Of a stretch of 64,000 nt of DNA, positions 12,901-25,479 are shown piece by piece. Each line of letters starts with the position of its first letter. The stretch's first letter is position 1. This stretch comes from Zonotrichia leucophrys gambelii (taxonomy: Eukaryota > Chordata > Aves > Passeriformes > Passerellidae). Made by a program: the position numbers and the translations under genes. The notes under the pieces are model-generated. The model was not told where the DNA came from and did no database searches. It was given only the letters and a program-made list of their open reading frames with translations. The stretch spans positions 66,481,216-66,545,215 of the forward strand of contig NC_088171.1 of NCBI RefSeq assembly GCF_028769735.1. The letters are read 5' to 3'.

Positions 12901-13774
12901 ACAAACAGGAGTAGCATCTCATGGGAGAAAATGAATGACGAAAAGGTCTTGCAAAAGTGAGGGTTAAAAAGCTTATGTTTGCACTTCAGGGGAAGTATAA
13001 AAATAATGCTTCTCATCATCATTTCTAGTTAAGGATAAAGCGTGCTTAAGCCTTGTGCCATGATCCATCTGAGGTCTTGAATTCTGTGTAAAGAATGAAC
13101 TGGACTGTGTAAAGAATTAACAGGATAAAGGCTAAATGGAAATTCTGACTGATGTAGGGAGATACAAAACCTACCAAAGCAAACATGTTTAGAGCAAACT
13201 AGGAAGCTAGGTAACTGTTAATAAACTAGCTTTACACAATGCCCTAAAATACACCTAATTTACTCTGCCTCATCTACAATTCAGTTAGCAGCACAAGGTT
13301 ATTTTAATATAATACAGAGATCAGAGACTAAAAAGTGCTTGTGGGTACAGGAGCAAAGGCTTCTCAAAGAGAGAGGAATACAAATACTCGCTCACAAAAT
13401 TCTTGGGAAGCTTTTCTTTTTTTTTAATCAGCATTGCCATTTTATTGTTTAACCTACCCTGCTCGATCTCCCTACTTTTGGTTAATACAGGAGTCAATTA
13501 CAGCTTCATCTGTGCAGAATTAACTTTATAGAATATACACTGGGGATTTGTCTATCTCCTCTATTTAGATCTATGTCATAAAAAAAATATGTAGTAGAGA
13601 ACTGTGTGCAGGCGCTGCATATGGTACAGGCTTTGCAGATTTATTGTAAAATCATTTTAAATCGGTTAAGCTCTTGCCAGAAGTTAATTAAATATGTTCC
13701 TTTGGTGGGGGGCGGGGGGCTCTGTGTGTGTGCCGTGTCCGGGGGGCGGGGGGCTCTCTTTCACTAGGTGGCAG
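9952..13774. other. Intron-like non-coding stretch
   Basis: No repeat or exon is recognised apart from G-rich direct repeats at the 3' end (13707-13757) and a short near-duplication, 'tgtgtaaagaat', around 13086-13117. A pyrimidine-rich acceptor-like site near 10040 is followed by a basic frame that stops without a donor. Confidence 0.5.
13707..13757. repeat. Two identical 17-bp G-rich direct repeats beside an exon
   Basis: The unit gggggg-c-gggggg-ctct occurs at 13707-13723 and again at 13741-13757, with a GT-rich spacer between. Four runs of six Gs within 47 bases are a strong G-quadruplex-forming pattern. The second unit ends about 17 bases before the start of exon 3, inside the region where the polypyrimidine tract and acceptor lie. 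Confidence 0.9.
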
Positions 13775-13977
13775 TGTCTGATTACATCTGGAAGGACCTC
13801 GCCAGCCAGCCTGGTGGCTCCAGCTGTGACCTCCAGCGCCAGCATGAAATGCCCCACGCCGCAGCCAGCTGGGAAGGCAGCACCACTGTCCACGTCTGTG
13901 TCTACACGGTTCACCTCAGCGGCTTCCAGGAGCTCCACAGGCGCTTCCTCAGGCTGCCTGATGGGGCTATCATCGAG
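13775..13977 (+). CDS. Exon candidate 3: longest and best-supported coding exon
   Basis: 203 bases, clearly GC-richer than the flanks. The pyrimidine tract is 'ctctctttcactag' followed by 'gtggcag', and the donor GAG|GTAGGT is strong. Starting at 13775 it takes the split T from the previous exon (TTG, Leu) and then reads 67 codons without a stop: SDYIWKDLASQPGG, a His/Ala/Ser-rich middle, STTVHVCVYTVHLSG, FQELHRRFLRLPDGAIIE. The upstream AG at 13767 would also give an open frame on its own (VAVSDYIW...), but it would break the joint to exon 2. The strand-like HVCVYTVHL and a 'PDGAIIE' turn suggest a beta fold. The family is not recognised. It ends in phase 0. Confidence 0.75.
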
Positions 13978-14298
13978 GTAGGTCCGAGCAGGCTCCTCGC
14001 TGCCACATTTTGGAGGCAAAGGGATGCATTGCAGAGCTAGGCACAGCCAAAAGAGGAAAATAGGCCGTGCCTGACCCTGCCTCAAATACACACTGAAAGC
14101 TGTAGGAAGACCTCACTCCTGAAGAGAAGTGTATAATCAATGAGTTAATGCTTTTGCAGTGCAAAGTAGCAATTTCGGATTGTTTATAGAGCCATTTAAA
14201 GGCAATTATGTAAGATATACATTGAAACTACACACATTGAGATTATTTATAAATATATATCACTTAGAACCACAAAAGTTCATTCTGTACAGGAATTA

Positions 14299-14319
14299 TT
14301 ATATATATATATATATATA
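14299..14319. repeat. (TA)n microsatellite
   Basis: About ten TA units in an AT-rich context. Confidence 0.9.
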
Positions 14320-17300
14320 AATATACAAGGTAAGAAATGTGCACATTTAACAGGCAGCTATTACTACAAGTATGGCCATTCACTTAGTTTGTACTCAGAT
14401 TCACAGAGCTAAGGCACGGTTAGATTACCTACTGGCATCTTGTATGTTTTAGATTGAATCTTGGATGTTGTCAGCACTTCAGCAGCTTGTGCACTAAAAT
14501 ACAATACAGGATGTTATTAAAGAGATGTATCACCCATTACTTGTTTCATGGGCTGCATTTTGTTCATTGCTTTGCCATTTTTGTTCTAAGTGCTTTGAAG
14601 AAGAACATTTCCTTTTTGCCTTTGGTCTTGTGTTGAGAGACTCTTAAAAAGAGATTGGCATTTAAGAGAAAGTAGAGTCAAAGAATATTACCTTGCCTAC
14701 CCAGATAAGAAGTGGGAGCATCATCACAGAGAACTTGGCACAAGTGATGATGAAACACAATGTTTTCATCTGCACACTTCTAAGGTGAAGATTTGAATAT
14801 GTCTTTCCAGCATGAGGCAAACATTGCATTCTGCTCCTTTGGTTACTGGTTCAAGGCTGTTTTCTTCATTAAAGATTTTGCTCTTAATGTCTTTGCCCTA
14901 CTTGGCTTTTTAAAGAAAATTTAATTTAAAGGAAACTGTCCTCAAGGATTTCAAACATAATTTTCTGCCTGGGGAACTTGTGATTCACCAGAGTGAAGAC
15001 ACCAGAGTCTTCAAGCTGGCCAAAGAAAACAAGAGAAGGCATGTGGCCTACATGAAGTAGAACCCAATTACTGGAACAAAGAAACTGGCAAATCCAGGTG
15101 CCCAAATCTGTTGAAGAAACTCCTAATGTGAATAATTGCCTAGACTTTTGCTAAAACACCTTTTCCATGTTGGAGGTCAACCAGGCAGCCCAACTCCTAC
15201 TTTCTGCCTGTTACAAATGTACCTTTTTGCAGAATGGTTTTTCCCAGTTACATTTTCCTCAGCTTTTCAGTGGTGAGATTTAATTCAGCTTCCACCAGGC
15301 ATTGGAAGGAGGGTCTTTGAACACCTGAGGCAATCCTCATCCAGTGCCCTGTTTCAGTTCATTAATGTGAATCTGTTTTGTACTTCTGAGAGAGAAGAAA
15401 TGTGTTCTCATATGAGGTAGTTTTGTATTCCCAGGTGAGCTTTTGAGAAGCTTCCAGCATCCACAAAGTAAGCAATGTATAATGTGGATAGCTGAAGCCA
15501 CTTCTCCTTAGTTTCCCACACCAGATCATAACATAGCCTATCCCTAAAATTCATGACTGAGTCTTCCTCATTGTCTTGAAAGCTGCACATCTAATTTAGG
15601 AGATCAATGCATGCTTTACAGCATTTTTACTTGTAGATCTAAATGCAATTACATGTAAGAAATGTGCTTAACTAATAATTGCAGTAAAGCCCATATACAG
15701 ATCTTACATTTAGCTGATAACAGATGTAATTATACATTTGTGTGTTTTATAGGTCAGGGCTTTCTACTTCAGTTCCAAATTAGGAATATTTAATGAATTT
15801 TAAAACTATACACTGACAAATGAGAAGTTTGCTGCCATGGGGAAAAATACACCTGAGCTTTACTACTCTTTGCTGCTGTCACCCCTCAGGAACTTTATTT
15901 TTTTTTTACCCTTTACTGCAGCTAGACAAGCAGGGGTACTTGAGTGGGGCTAGAAAATTGTTTTGGAGCTGAAGGGTGCATTGCAATGTTATGTATAGTT
16001 TGTAAAAGTGTAGGAGATGAAAGGCAGCTGGGCTTCTTGGAATAATATTTTCAGTTTGCTCCCTCTGTTGACAATTTGTTGTGTATAAGCACTTTCAGTT
16101 TGGCTATCTAGAGCTAGTTCTAAAGACTCAGGTGATTTAGTTATGTAAACCTGGTCTGTCATAGGGTCAGGTAAACTAAATTTTGCTCCCAGTGACTCAA
16201 TGGAAAGATTTTTCTGGATCCCTATAATCTGTTTGGTCAGAAGTCTCCTGTTATTCTAAATTTAATCAGCTTCCATTGGATCACTCATTGGTGTAAATAA
16301 GATTTCCCTTTACTAAAAATCTACCTACATAATATAATTTCATAATCTTACCTGTTTTATTCTGAAATGGGTACAACACCTCATCAAAAGAAGCAAGATG
16401 AGTTTGCATTTTGCTTTTCATTCCTCTCCTCACTTTTCTAGCAATGGTGAAGGAGGGAAGGCTTTTCTTCCACACTGGTGAGGGCAGAGAGTATGATCTA
16501 TTCTCTTTCCCTGTCATAGGAGACCGGGAGACTTCTAAGACATTCTGTCATAAAAATGACAGCTGCCTTTCTTCTTTCTTCATGATCAGCAAGCCTCTTT
16601 CTCCTCACCAGAGACTAGATATTTGTATGAAATGTTGTGTTGGGACTGTGGGAACAAGACCTGTAAGAACAGGGGTGGTCTCTGGCAATTGTGACCTGCC
16701 CTACCTTTGTATATACATCTACCTCGTCTGCAGTGTCCACAGAGTAAGAAAACAATCAGTTTTCACTCATTTTGTTCTTCTGGATGGGCTAGTGCTCTGT
16801 ACAACTGCAGAATGCAAGGAGAAATTCAGCAGCATCTGGGAACTGGGGGTTACATGCACCTTCTTCCTGTGAAACAATCCTCCTTCTTATTGCAGTGACA
16901 TATCAAAGATGAAAATGTAATTATTTCAGTGTAAATTTTTGCTGGTTTGTTCACTTTTATTGAGGAACTCTGAAGGCATGTTAATCTCAAGACAGCAAAA
17001 TGAAAAGACTTTGACTTATAATTTCTGTAAGTTTCAGGAATCACAACTGAAAGAGCCATAACATTTGTTCCTAAATACTACAGTGGAACCTCATGAATTT
17101 AGGCATTTGGGGACTAAGATCTGTCCATCAGATATTTAATGCTTTGTGCCATTTACAGCATGATGGGTAGGTGGGTTTTGGTGGGTGTTCTTCAAAAATA
17201 ATATGTTTAATAGGAGGAAATGAGCTATTTGGTAGAAAACAACACAGGAATTATAATTAATTTGAAAAAGTATGTGCAAATATAGGCATTGTTCAGAGGG

Positions 17301-20300
17301 CACCACTAGCATAAGCAGTATATTCTTGCATTCAGCTAACTGAGGGGTGTGTGCAGGCTGGTGAGATCTGAGGCAATGATTCTCTTGCCAAACCCAGGAA
17401 CATGAGAAGAGCACTGAAATCACCAGGCCAAATTCTACCTCAGGTTCATGTGTTCAGCTCTTGCTTACTATAACTTCAGATATGTTTCTGTATCTGCAGA
17501 TATTCTTTGACAGGCATACGAGGAATTTTGTATAATCTTGCTGTGAAGTCCTTGGATGCTCATAAGGAACTCACTTCATATTTACAGCCTCATCCTACTC
17601 TTTTATACTTCAGTAAAAGCAAGATTCAAGATTTTCTCATAGCCCTAATCCAGCAAATTACTTCAATGTGAACCTAATTTTATCCAAGGAGCCAAAACTC
17701 ACTTTAATAATAATTACCTTTCTTTCTTTTTTTTTTTTTTTCCCCAGCAAGCAAAGCCAGTTTGCAAGTACTGTGTACAGAAGGACACTAGCTAGGAATA
17801 AATGTCCTCTAAGTAATACCTTCTTTAAAATACTTATTTCTTTTTGTGTGGTATTGCCATTAAAGGTCCAGATTTCCTGGTATAGCTAGAAATTTCATGT
17901 CTGGTATGAAAAGTAGTTTTATAGGTTTCATAGGGATGAGGTAAAACTAACTGTTTTAAAAGGAGCATTAAGTACAAGGTGACATGTTTAAATTGCCCTA
18001 GACATGTTAAATAAAAAGATTTTTTTTGAATGTGCAACATAAAAATTGTAGAGGTTAAACTTGTAGGTGCAGTCTTTTTATCATAAGCATTGTAAAACTC
18101 ACAGAATTCACATGCAGTAAAAACCATTTTCCTTTTTACCTATAATATATTTCCCCTTTATAGTAATTCAATTTAACTGTTGGCTAACCAAGGAATGACC
18201 TTCCCAAAATAAATCACTTTTCATGCTTTTCGGTGTTCATTAATCTGATGTTATTGTAATATAAAGGAAATTATTGAATTTTAACATTTTAAACATATTT
18301 GAAATCGATGCACAGAAAAGTTAATGGTAGTGGTACGTGTTTGCTGTCTTCATGGTGATAACGCCAACTTGGTGATTTTTATCTCAACTTTTGCTGACTG
18401 GAGTTGATTTCTTATTAAAAGGGCAAAGATAAGTCACTTTAACTCAACAAAAAATCAGTTTCTTATTATAGGCCTAGTAAACCTCAGCATTGTAGGGGAA
18501 GTTTTTGTATAGCATGATTTTATCTATCAAATAAGCCTTCACAAATGTCAAGGATTCATCCAATTTAAACTTACTGGATAAAAGAGATCTGTTTTCCCTA
18601 ATTACTTGAAAAGTACCTAGCAGTAATAGGATAAGACAGCATAGGTGACTAGCCAATTACTTAGTTTAAGCTATTTACATCAATCCATATGCTATAAATT
18701 ATGTCTAAACCCTCCTGCACTTCTGGAAAAGTGAATAAAATCATATAAGTTTATTTTGAATACAAGATCAGATATGGTATGCTGAGTGACACTTAAAAAG
18801 AATGAAACTGTAACCGTAGCTTATTTTCTGAAGCAATCTTGACACTAATGCTAAATTACAGCTTGGAAACATCTAGCATTTTTACCTTTATAAGAAAAGG
18901 CTTTTTACATATTTAACATAATTCTAGGGAAAATATACTGGAATTATGTATAAATATATGTACACTGTAACCAAAGGGCATTTATAGTCCCCAGTAGAAT
19001 ACTTACAACAATTTTATTGCCATTTGGTGTCATTTTCTAACAGATATAAAATACAGCCAGTAAACAAACTAGACTTTAGATTTAAGCTGACAGCTGTTCC
19101 TTCAGAAGCAATATTCAGATATTTAATCTTAAGAATACTGAATATTTTACAATTGTTTGAGCAAACTATACTTCTAGCATGTGAAGGACTGCATGCTTTT
19201 ATATACAGTTCTTGGATCTGATAATGACACTAAAAAACAACCTTAGAATAATCTACACATTTGTTGCTCTCTTATATTCCCTGGGCAAATCAACAAATTG
19301 CTTCATGTTTTATTCTTAATTCCACAAATTCTTTTTTTTTATACACAGTGTTGCTATGAATATTGGGCCCTATTTTTTTTTCCTGTGTGCATAAGCCATG
19401 CAGTTGACTCCAGCACAGTTTATACATGGATGTGAGTGCAGCTTTTTCTGGCCTTAATTTCATTAAAGCAACAAATTCGCCTATTTACTGCAAAAGCCCC
19501 ATGTGGTATTTTCATGAAGAGTCTCACTTCAGTGGTCACTAAAGGTCTATGGAGGAGAGAAAGAGGGAGGATTGCTCCAGATCAATACCTGAGGTTGGTG
19601 CCCATCCTCATGACTTCATCCTCATCTCACCAGACACTGGAAGGGAACAGCACAGCTCTGGCTTTTGTGTGAGGATGTTCTGGCTGGGACAGAGGCTGGG
19701 CAAAGGTAATTACTTGGTGTAAACTGACCCACTTTGGATGGCTTCAGCAGCTTCATGCCAGGTCATCCACAAACATGGCCTATTCAAACCAACCATGACT
19801 TGATTTCCTGGAAGTCCCTATAAAAGCAGGGATTAACAGGAGAGGTTTGTCCCACAGAAGAGTGATTAAGGCATGTAGGTGTGTACATACTTGTGGGGTG
19901 AATAGGCTTTACCACATGCTGCCAGCCTAATTCTGAGATTTAATCTTGTCCCGTTAAAAACGCAATATATTTTGCAACTGCATTCAATGGGAGCATGATC
20001 TCTCTCAACATGCATTGAGGTTCAGTTGGGAATCATACATTTTACCAGCTCAGCTAAGGGATACTCCCATGGACAAAGGCAATTGGATCAGTATATCCTG
20101 CAAACTTACAGCCCTTTTGTCCAGGGTTGTGGCACAAGTTTCACCTCAAATAAAAAGTAAACCAGACTGTTTTAAGTTATTGCTACCAGTATATATCTCT
20201 CCTTTAATGTTATAATTATATTCAAGGTAATCAGTTTAAGAAAGAAAGTAGTTGTCCAGGCAGCTCTTTTCATCTCACTGAAAATATGAAAATAAGGAAA

Positions 20301-21935
20301 AGAGATTTCCTGGAGAAATCTTGTGCTTGTATGCTTTGTTCTGAAACTGATCCAGCCCATCTCACATGTGTCATGTAAACCCTGTCCTGAAATGGACCCA
20401 GTCTGTTGCTCCTTGCCCTAGTGGTGGGTAAGCCAATCCCTCTGCTGCAGGCGAAGTGTATGAGCATGTGTCTCAGCTGAGCAGGAGTTATTTCTCCATA
20501 TCTTCTGTTTCAGGTTGTTTCCATGTGAAGTAAAAGATTAGGTCCTTGCCTTTTTTCAGTAAATTGTGGTATAGTTTTAAATGGAAGCTGTGTCTATTAA
20601 CTGAGAATCTGTGGTCAGGACTACGTTGCAACAGGATGGAAATGCAGGAGGCAGCCTTGCAGCATGTGGTCATTTCCACCCTCCCTGGTGTTCTACAAAT
20701 CTCAGATTTGATATACTCTGTACCCCAGAAAGTCATAGAGTCATGTGGAAAAAGATGTCTTTCCTCCAAATGGCCATGTCCTGCTTATCCATGCTGCTGT
20801 CTGTGCTCTGATAGGAGGAACAGGAAAGAAATGAGACAGTTCCACTGCTGGACATTTTTAGCAGGACTCATTGGCTTTCAGAGAACTAAAAAATTACTGA
20901 AATACCAGAACTACAGCATTATAGTCTTGTTCTGTATATTAATATTCAATTTTAAATTATACTGGCATCTTTTTTGCTTGCAGAGAATGTGCGGTGAGGC
21001 TCAAGGGTTGCCTACCTAATCAACACATACACAAATATATTGTGCTAATGGAAATTTTAATTTCTTTTTTCTTGGGGTTCTGAAGAATTAGAACTCTTTC
21101 CCTCAGTTGCAGAAGGAGTGGCAGCAAGTTCAAGCACAACCATTCAGTCTGAGCCAGTGCTCAAGGGAAAAATGCTGCCATCACTCTCTAGTTGTATTAG
21201 CAAACAGCAGTGAGGATAATGAAGGGGTACTTTAAAAGCGTTATTTTGTATTAAAAAAATACATCTTTTAGTTTCAACTCACTTTAAACACCAAGATTTG
21301 CTGTATTTTTAGTGATTTTCAGAACAATTTTATGCTGAAAGGGCAGAGCCACTGATTGTTGCAGAAGGTATTTTGTGCTTTTAAACACTTACAATCTTTA
21401 TTCATCTATCACAGTTTTACCTGAATCAGCAGTAAAATCTCTGAAGTCAAAGGATAATTGCCAAAACAGCATTAACTTACTTCATCTGAATAAAAAAATA
21501 ACCTTTGAAAAAGTACCTTGCAGCTACACAGATTGACAAAATGCATCAATTATATTTTTGCTCACTTTATAATTACACTGCAGTAAGTGCACAGTGAACT
21601 TTACTACATGGTTGATTAACCATAAGGTTACTGCTATTAAGTCACTCTCAGAAACAACAACTTGGACTTTAATTTAAGAACATAACTCTGCACAACATCT
21701 GATCAAGTTTAAAAATCTGACATATCTATACAAGCTTCAATTTGAAGTTCACAAGTAAATGATGGCACTTTAAATGTAGCAAAGGGTTCCTATTGCTTCA
21801 GTCAGACATGCTGGGTATGTGAACAATCAGGTTTGGAAGAGCTCTTGGTATGTGTTAACCAGCACCAAAGGAAAGGCTTTTCCAGTGAACTCTGAATATC
21901 CCCTGTATCCTCGTTTTTCTTGCATAGAAACAAGT

Positions 21936-22294
21936 CTTATGAAGAGCAGGGGAGGGAGCTGGGGTTGTGTAGCCTGGAGAAACAGAGAAAAGGGGTGATC
22001 TTACCACACTACAACTGCTTGAAAGGAGGTTGTGTCCAGGTGGAGGTTGGTTCCTTCTGCCAAGTAACAAGCAACAGGACAAGAGGAAATGGATTGGATA
22101 TTCGGAAAAATTTCTGGAAGGGTTTTCAAGCACTGGAAAAGGCTGTCCAGAAAAATAGTTAAGTCCCTGGAGGCATTTAAAAGACGTGGGCATGGCACTT
22201 GAGAACATGGTTTAGTGGTGGACTTGGTGGACAGCTTATGGCTGTACCAAATGGTCCTGAAGGTCTTTTCCAAATCTACCTAAATGATTCTAAA
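21936..22294 (+). mobile_element. CR1 LINE, 3' end fragment
   Basis: A second CR1 copy in plus orientation, more diverged than the one at the left edge. Recognisable blocks in order are 'ggagggagctggggttg', 'agcctggagaa', 'tgaaaggaggttgtgtcc', 'aagtaacaagcaacaggac', 'ggattggatattcggaaaaa', 'tttttcaagcactggaa'-like text, 'ctggaggcatttaaaagacg', 'catggtttagtggtgga', and the terminal 'ctaaatgattct'. It carries only the end of ORF2 or the 3' region and no intact frame. The left boundary is uncertain by about 15 bases. Confidence 0.92.
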
Positions 22295-23702
22295 AGCTTT
22301 TGGGGAATTATGGTTGCAACTCCAGGTATACACTGATGATATTTCCACGTATTTTTTTCAGATTATTGCAACTGGAAAAATATTTCTGTTTCTGTTAGCT
22401 CACTGACACTGTAGGCCTGTCTCCTGTCTTCTTGACTTTGTATAATGCAAAAGTGTTGCTATGAAGTCCTACCATGATGTTGTATCTGTTTTTGACCTGC
22501 CCTGATATGTGTTTATGCCATGAGAGAAACAGCTTTAGACAACCTAAAACTGAACTATCACTTAGTTTGAAAGAATAAAACTTAAAATAAAGTAGCAGCT
22601 GTTCTGTGAGAAGAAAGAATAGCCTGGTACAGAGAAACCTGCCTAGGATGTAGGATGCACAACACCCCTCCAGTATTTAGTCTCAACTTTTTATGTGAGG
22701 TGGTGCATACTTACTATGTTGCCTGTTTCCCTCTGTTCCTGGGGTAGCAGCAGACAGAAAATAAGAATATAAAAAAAAATACAATAGAAATTACTGACTA
22801 TTCCCTTACATGTACCTGTGTTTGGAAAATTTATTATAGCTGTGCTAAACTAGATTGAGAATAGTAAAATTCTTTAAAATATTACTAGATGACTGGCTCA
22901 ACCTGCTTTTTCATGCTAACATTTGAGTAACAGCAGCTAGACAGAGCTGAGCTCAGTTACTTCTCATTATCTGAAATCTGATTTCTGTTCAAATTCTTCA
23001 GAGCAAAATTTCTCTTTTATGGGCACTCCAAAATATGAAAACAGTTGGAGTCAGGGCATTCTTGTGCAAAATGCCACCCACATGACACAAGCTGAGCAGC
23101 TGACATGTGATGTGGTAGCTACTAATGAAGAGAGCTGAGTGTGATGCAGTGCCTTGGCTTTATAACCAATTTCCAGTCCTATAACATCACCTCCTCATGG
23201 CCATGATTTCCTTCTCTGAGTGTATATTCTTTATTCATTCAAATCTTCTCCATGTGTCAAGAACATCATAAGGAGAAATTATGAAAAGCAACGAGTGTAA
23301 AAATCCCCATTCCATTGTTTTACTAAAGCATTTAGAGTGAGAAAAATTAGGTGAATTCACATTTCACATATGTTTAAATTGTTAATCTCACTGCTCTATC
23401 TGTATTAGTGAATACATTTACAGTAAGTTTTACTTTATAATATTTTGGCAGAACTGTTAGAAAAATTGTCATAAGCCCAGGAGTGGAACTGAACCATGAA
23501 AGCTAAACTGTAAGCTTCTGCAAAGCTGGGTTATTAGTATGACAGAATAGAATTTCACACACACAAAAGCTTCTAAGCTGTGATATTTTGAAAGCAAGAA
23601 GAGAGGGATGGGGAAGGGTAATCAAAGTCATCTATGTTCTCTCTGATACTTCACTGAATGCTGCCATAATAATATGTTGGTTTTGTCTGTTCTGTTTTTC
23701 AG

Positions 23703-23844
23703 GCATTTGGTGATGTTGGTGAGGAAAGCCTTTTGTGTAAAGTGAGCACAGACCAGGAGCGTAAAAGGGAAAAGGACAGTGTGCTGGGTGCATCTACATG
23801 TATCAAGCTGAGGGAGAGGAAAAAGAGTACAGCAAGGTGGAAAG
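23703..23844 (+). CDS. Exon candidate 4: charged, Lys/Glu/Arg-rich linker
   Basis: The acceptor is strong ('tctgttctgtttttcag') and the donor is AAAG|GTATTA. The exon has 47 open codons in phase 0, matching the phase-0 end of the exon at 13977, then one extra base (G). It begins AFGDVGEESLLCKVSTDQ, continues with ERKREKDS and ends with KLRERKKSTARWK. The composition suggests a solvent-exposed, partly helical or disordered segment. A second possible donor at 23837 (GTGGAA) is weaker and would change the end phase to 2. The phase-1 end does not fit the exon at 38976 directly, so at least one exon is missing between them. Confidence 0.6.
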
Positions 23845-24188
23845 GTATTATTTTCAATTTCTATACCTAGATGAAAAACCTAAAAATCCTGATACCTAAG
23901 CATAAAATGTTGGGAGGGGTAGAAAAAAGCAAATAATTTTAGAACAGTTTCTTTTGGGAAAGCTAAGGTGTGATCAGTGACAGCTGAAATTTCACAGTTG
24001 TGTTTTCCAATGTGTCTTGATCCCTGGGTAGTTTCATCAGCTGTTGCAAGAATCCTGAAGTGCTGTCCTTTACCCAAACACTGTCGCACTTTTCATTCAG
24101 AATCCTAATGCAGTAATGCAATCCAGAGTGATCTAACTTAGGCAAGCATTTAAATTATGTTGAGGGCAGTCTTAAATCAGTTATTGTG

Positions 24189-24211
24189 TATATATATATA
24201 TATATATATAT
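24189..24211. repeat. (TA)n microsatellite
   Basis: About eleven TA units followed by 'tttagg'. Confidence 0.9.
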
Positions 24212-25438
24212 TTAGGTATGTGTCCAGACATATTGGACTAAATGCAAAAGTCCAAATCTCTCAGACTTGTATTGTGTTTCCCACCGTGCATTGAGAGCCA
24301 CTGGCCCCCTCACTGTGCCTAGGGAAGTACATGCAGGGTGGAACATCTGTGTCAAGTTTCCAGTGAAGTTGCTCCTGACCAAAGGTAGTATCAGGGTGTT
24401 TGATGACAGAGTGCTACAGAATGTGCTGGGTGTCCTTAGGCATCACTGTTATTATGAGATATCAGTTTCCTCATGTTGCCTATCAAAGCTCGTTGTAGCT
24501 GACTTCACAAAGGAGTCCTATCACTGTTGGTTTTCCAATGCCCTTTAAGGAGTAAAATTCAGTCAAAAGCACCTTGTGTTGCTTTTAAATTTACAGTAAT
24601 CTTATTTGCTAACAGAAAAACTTTGGAAAGTTCACATGAGCACAAAAGACACTTTATTTTTTAGGGAACCTGGTAAATTTAGTGTATGGGCTCTTGCTCT
24701 ATATCCCTTTTGTTTGGGGAGGGAGGTCATACATTATTGCTGGTGTATTTGCATCATGTCTTTCTCTACATCCTTTATTCTAATCTTCAGGAAATCGCAT
24801 TGTCCCTGACAAGAGCTACTTTCTGCAGTAACACATGGCCTGTGGAGTTGTTTACATCGTGATCCACATCCATGGTATGGCTACTGTCTGATGGGATTTA
24901 TGTTTCTGATGGCTGCATTTCTGCCCATGCAGTGCTGTCCTGCGAATGCTCCCTTCACAGCTCTTCTGTGGCTTCAACAAGCTGTGCAGTGTGGTGAATT
25001 CACAGGATCAGATCACAGACTGGATCATGAAAACATAATTATTTCATGTGACTTTTTCTCCCTTCACAGTTGTGGGACACTGCTAGATTTCTCAGGTTTG
25101 CTTGTTTCTCCTTTTTCAGCTTTGCTTGTGCATGTTAGCTGCGGTGGAGAAAATGTTGCTGATTTGTCTTTCAGGTTTCATGACTAAAAAATTAACAATT
25201 TTCAGTAATTATTCCAAGCACAATGCTATTGTAATTGCAAGACTGTGAGAACACCCAGAAGAGGAGCAATGATGACTTCATCCACCAGTTAGCCAAATCC
25301 CAACATGCTGCAAAACTTACAAGATCCGAGAAACCATTTTTTCTGAAGCATTTGTGGTGGCCATATCCTGCTTTCCTGTGAGCTACAGCAGCTTAAAGCA
25401 TCCTGGAGTTTATGTTCATGCTTTCTTAGAAGTATTGA

Positions 25439-25479
25439 AGTTAGAACCAGTCAGTTCTCTTTAGTTAGAACCAGTCAGT
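25439..25479. repeat. Short tandem duplication, 24-bp period
   Basis: The 17-mer 'agttagaaccagtcagt' occurs at 25439-25455 and again at 25463-25479. Confidence 0.9.

Larger units (their letters stand above)
13978..23702. other. Intron-like stretch with a CR1 copy
   Basis: About 9.7 kb without a supportable exon. It holds a TA microsatellite (14299-14319), a poly(T) before 'ccccag' near 17750 followed by a short frame that soon stops, and a CR1 fragment (21936-22294). Open frames of about 150 codons at 16411-16872 and 20546-21019 have no splice support or recognisable composition. Confidence 0.5.

Noticed and set aside
16411..16872. 153-codon open frame
   Set aside because: It has no splice sites, composition bias or recognisable motif. 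It lies in an intron-like region, and such lengths are expected occasionally in six frames over 64 kb.
17753..17800. Strong T-rich acceptor (ccccag) followed by a short frame with a CxxC-like pattern
   Set aside because: The frame stops after 15 codons, and the only in-phase donor (GTACAG) is poor. It is probably a poly(T) tract beside random sequence.
20546..21019. 157-codon open frame
   Set aside because: Same reasons. Its end covers a 10-base segment between a strong acceptor and GTGAGG (20985-20994), which is too short and not a multiple of three.
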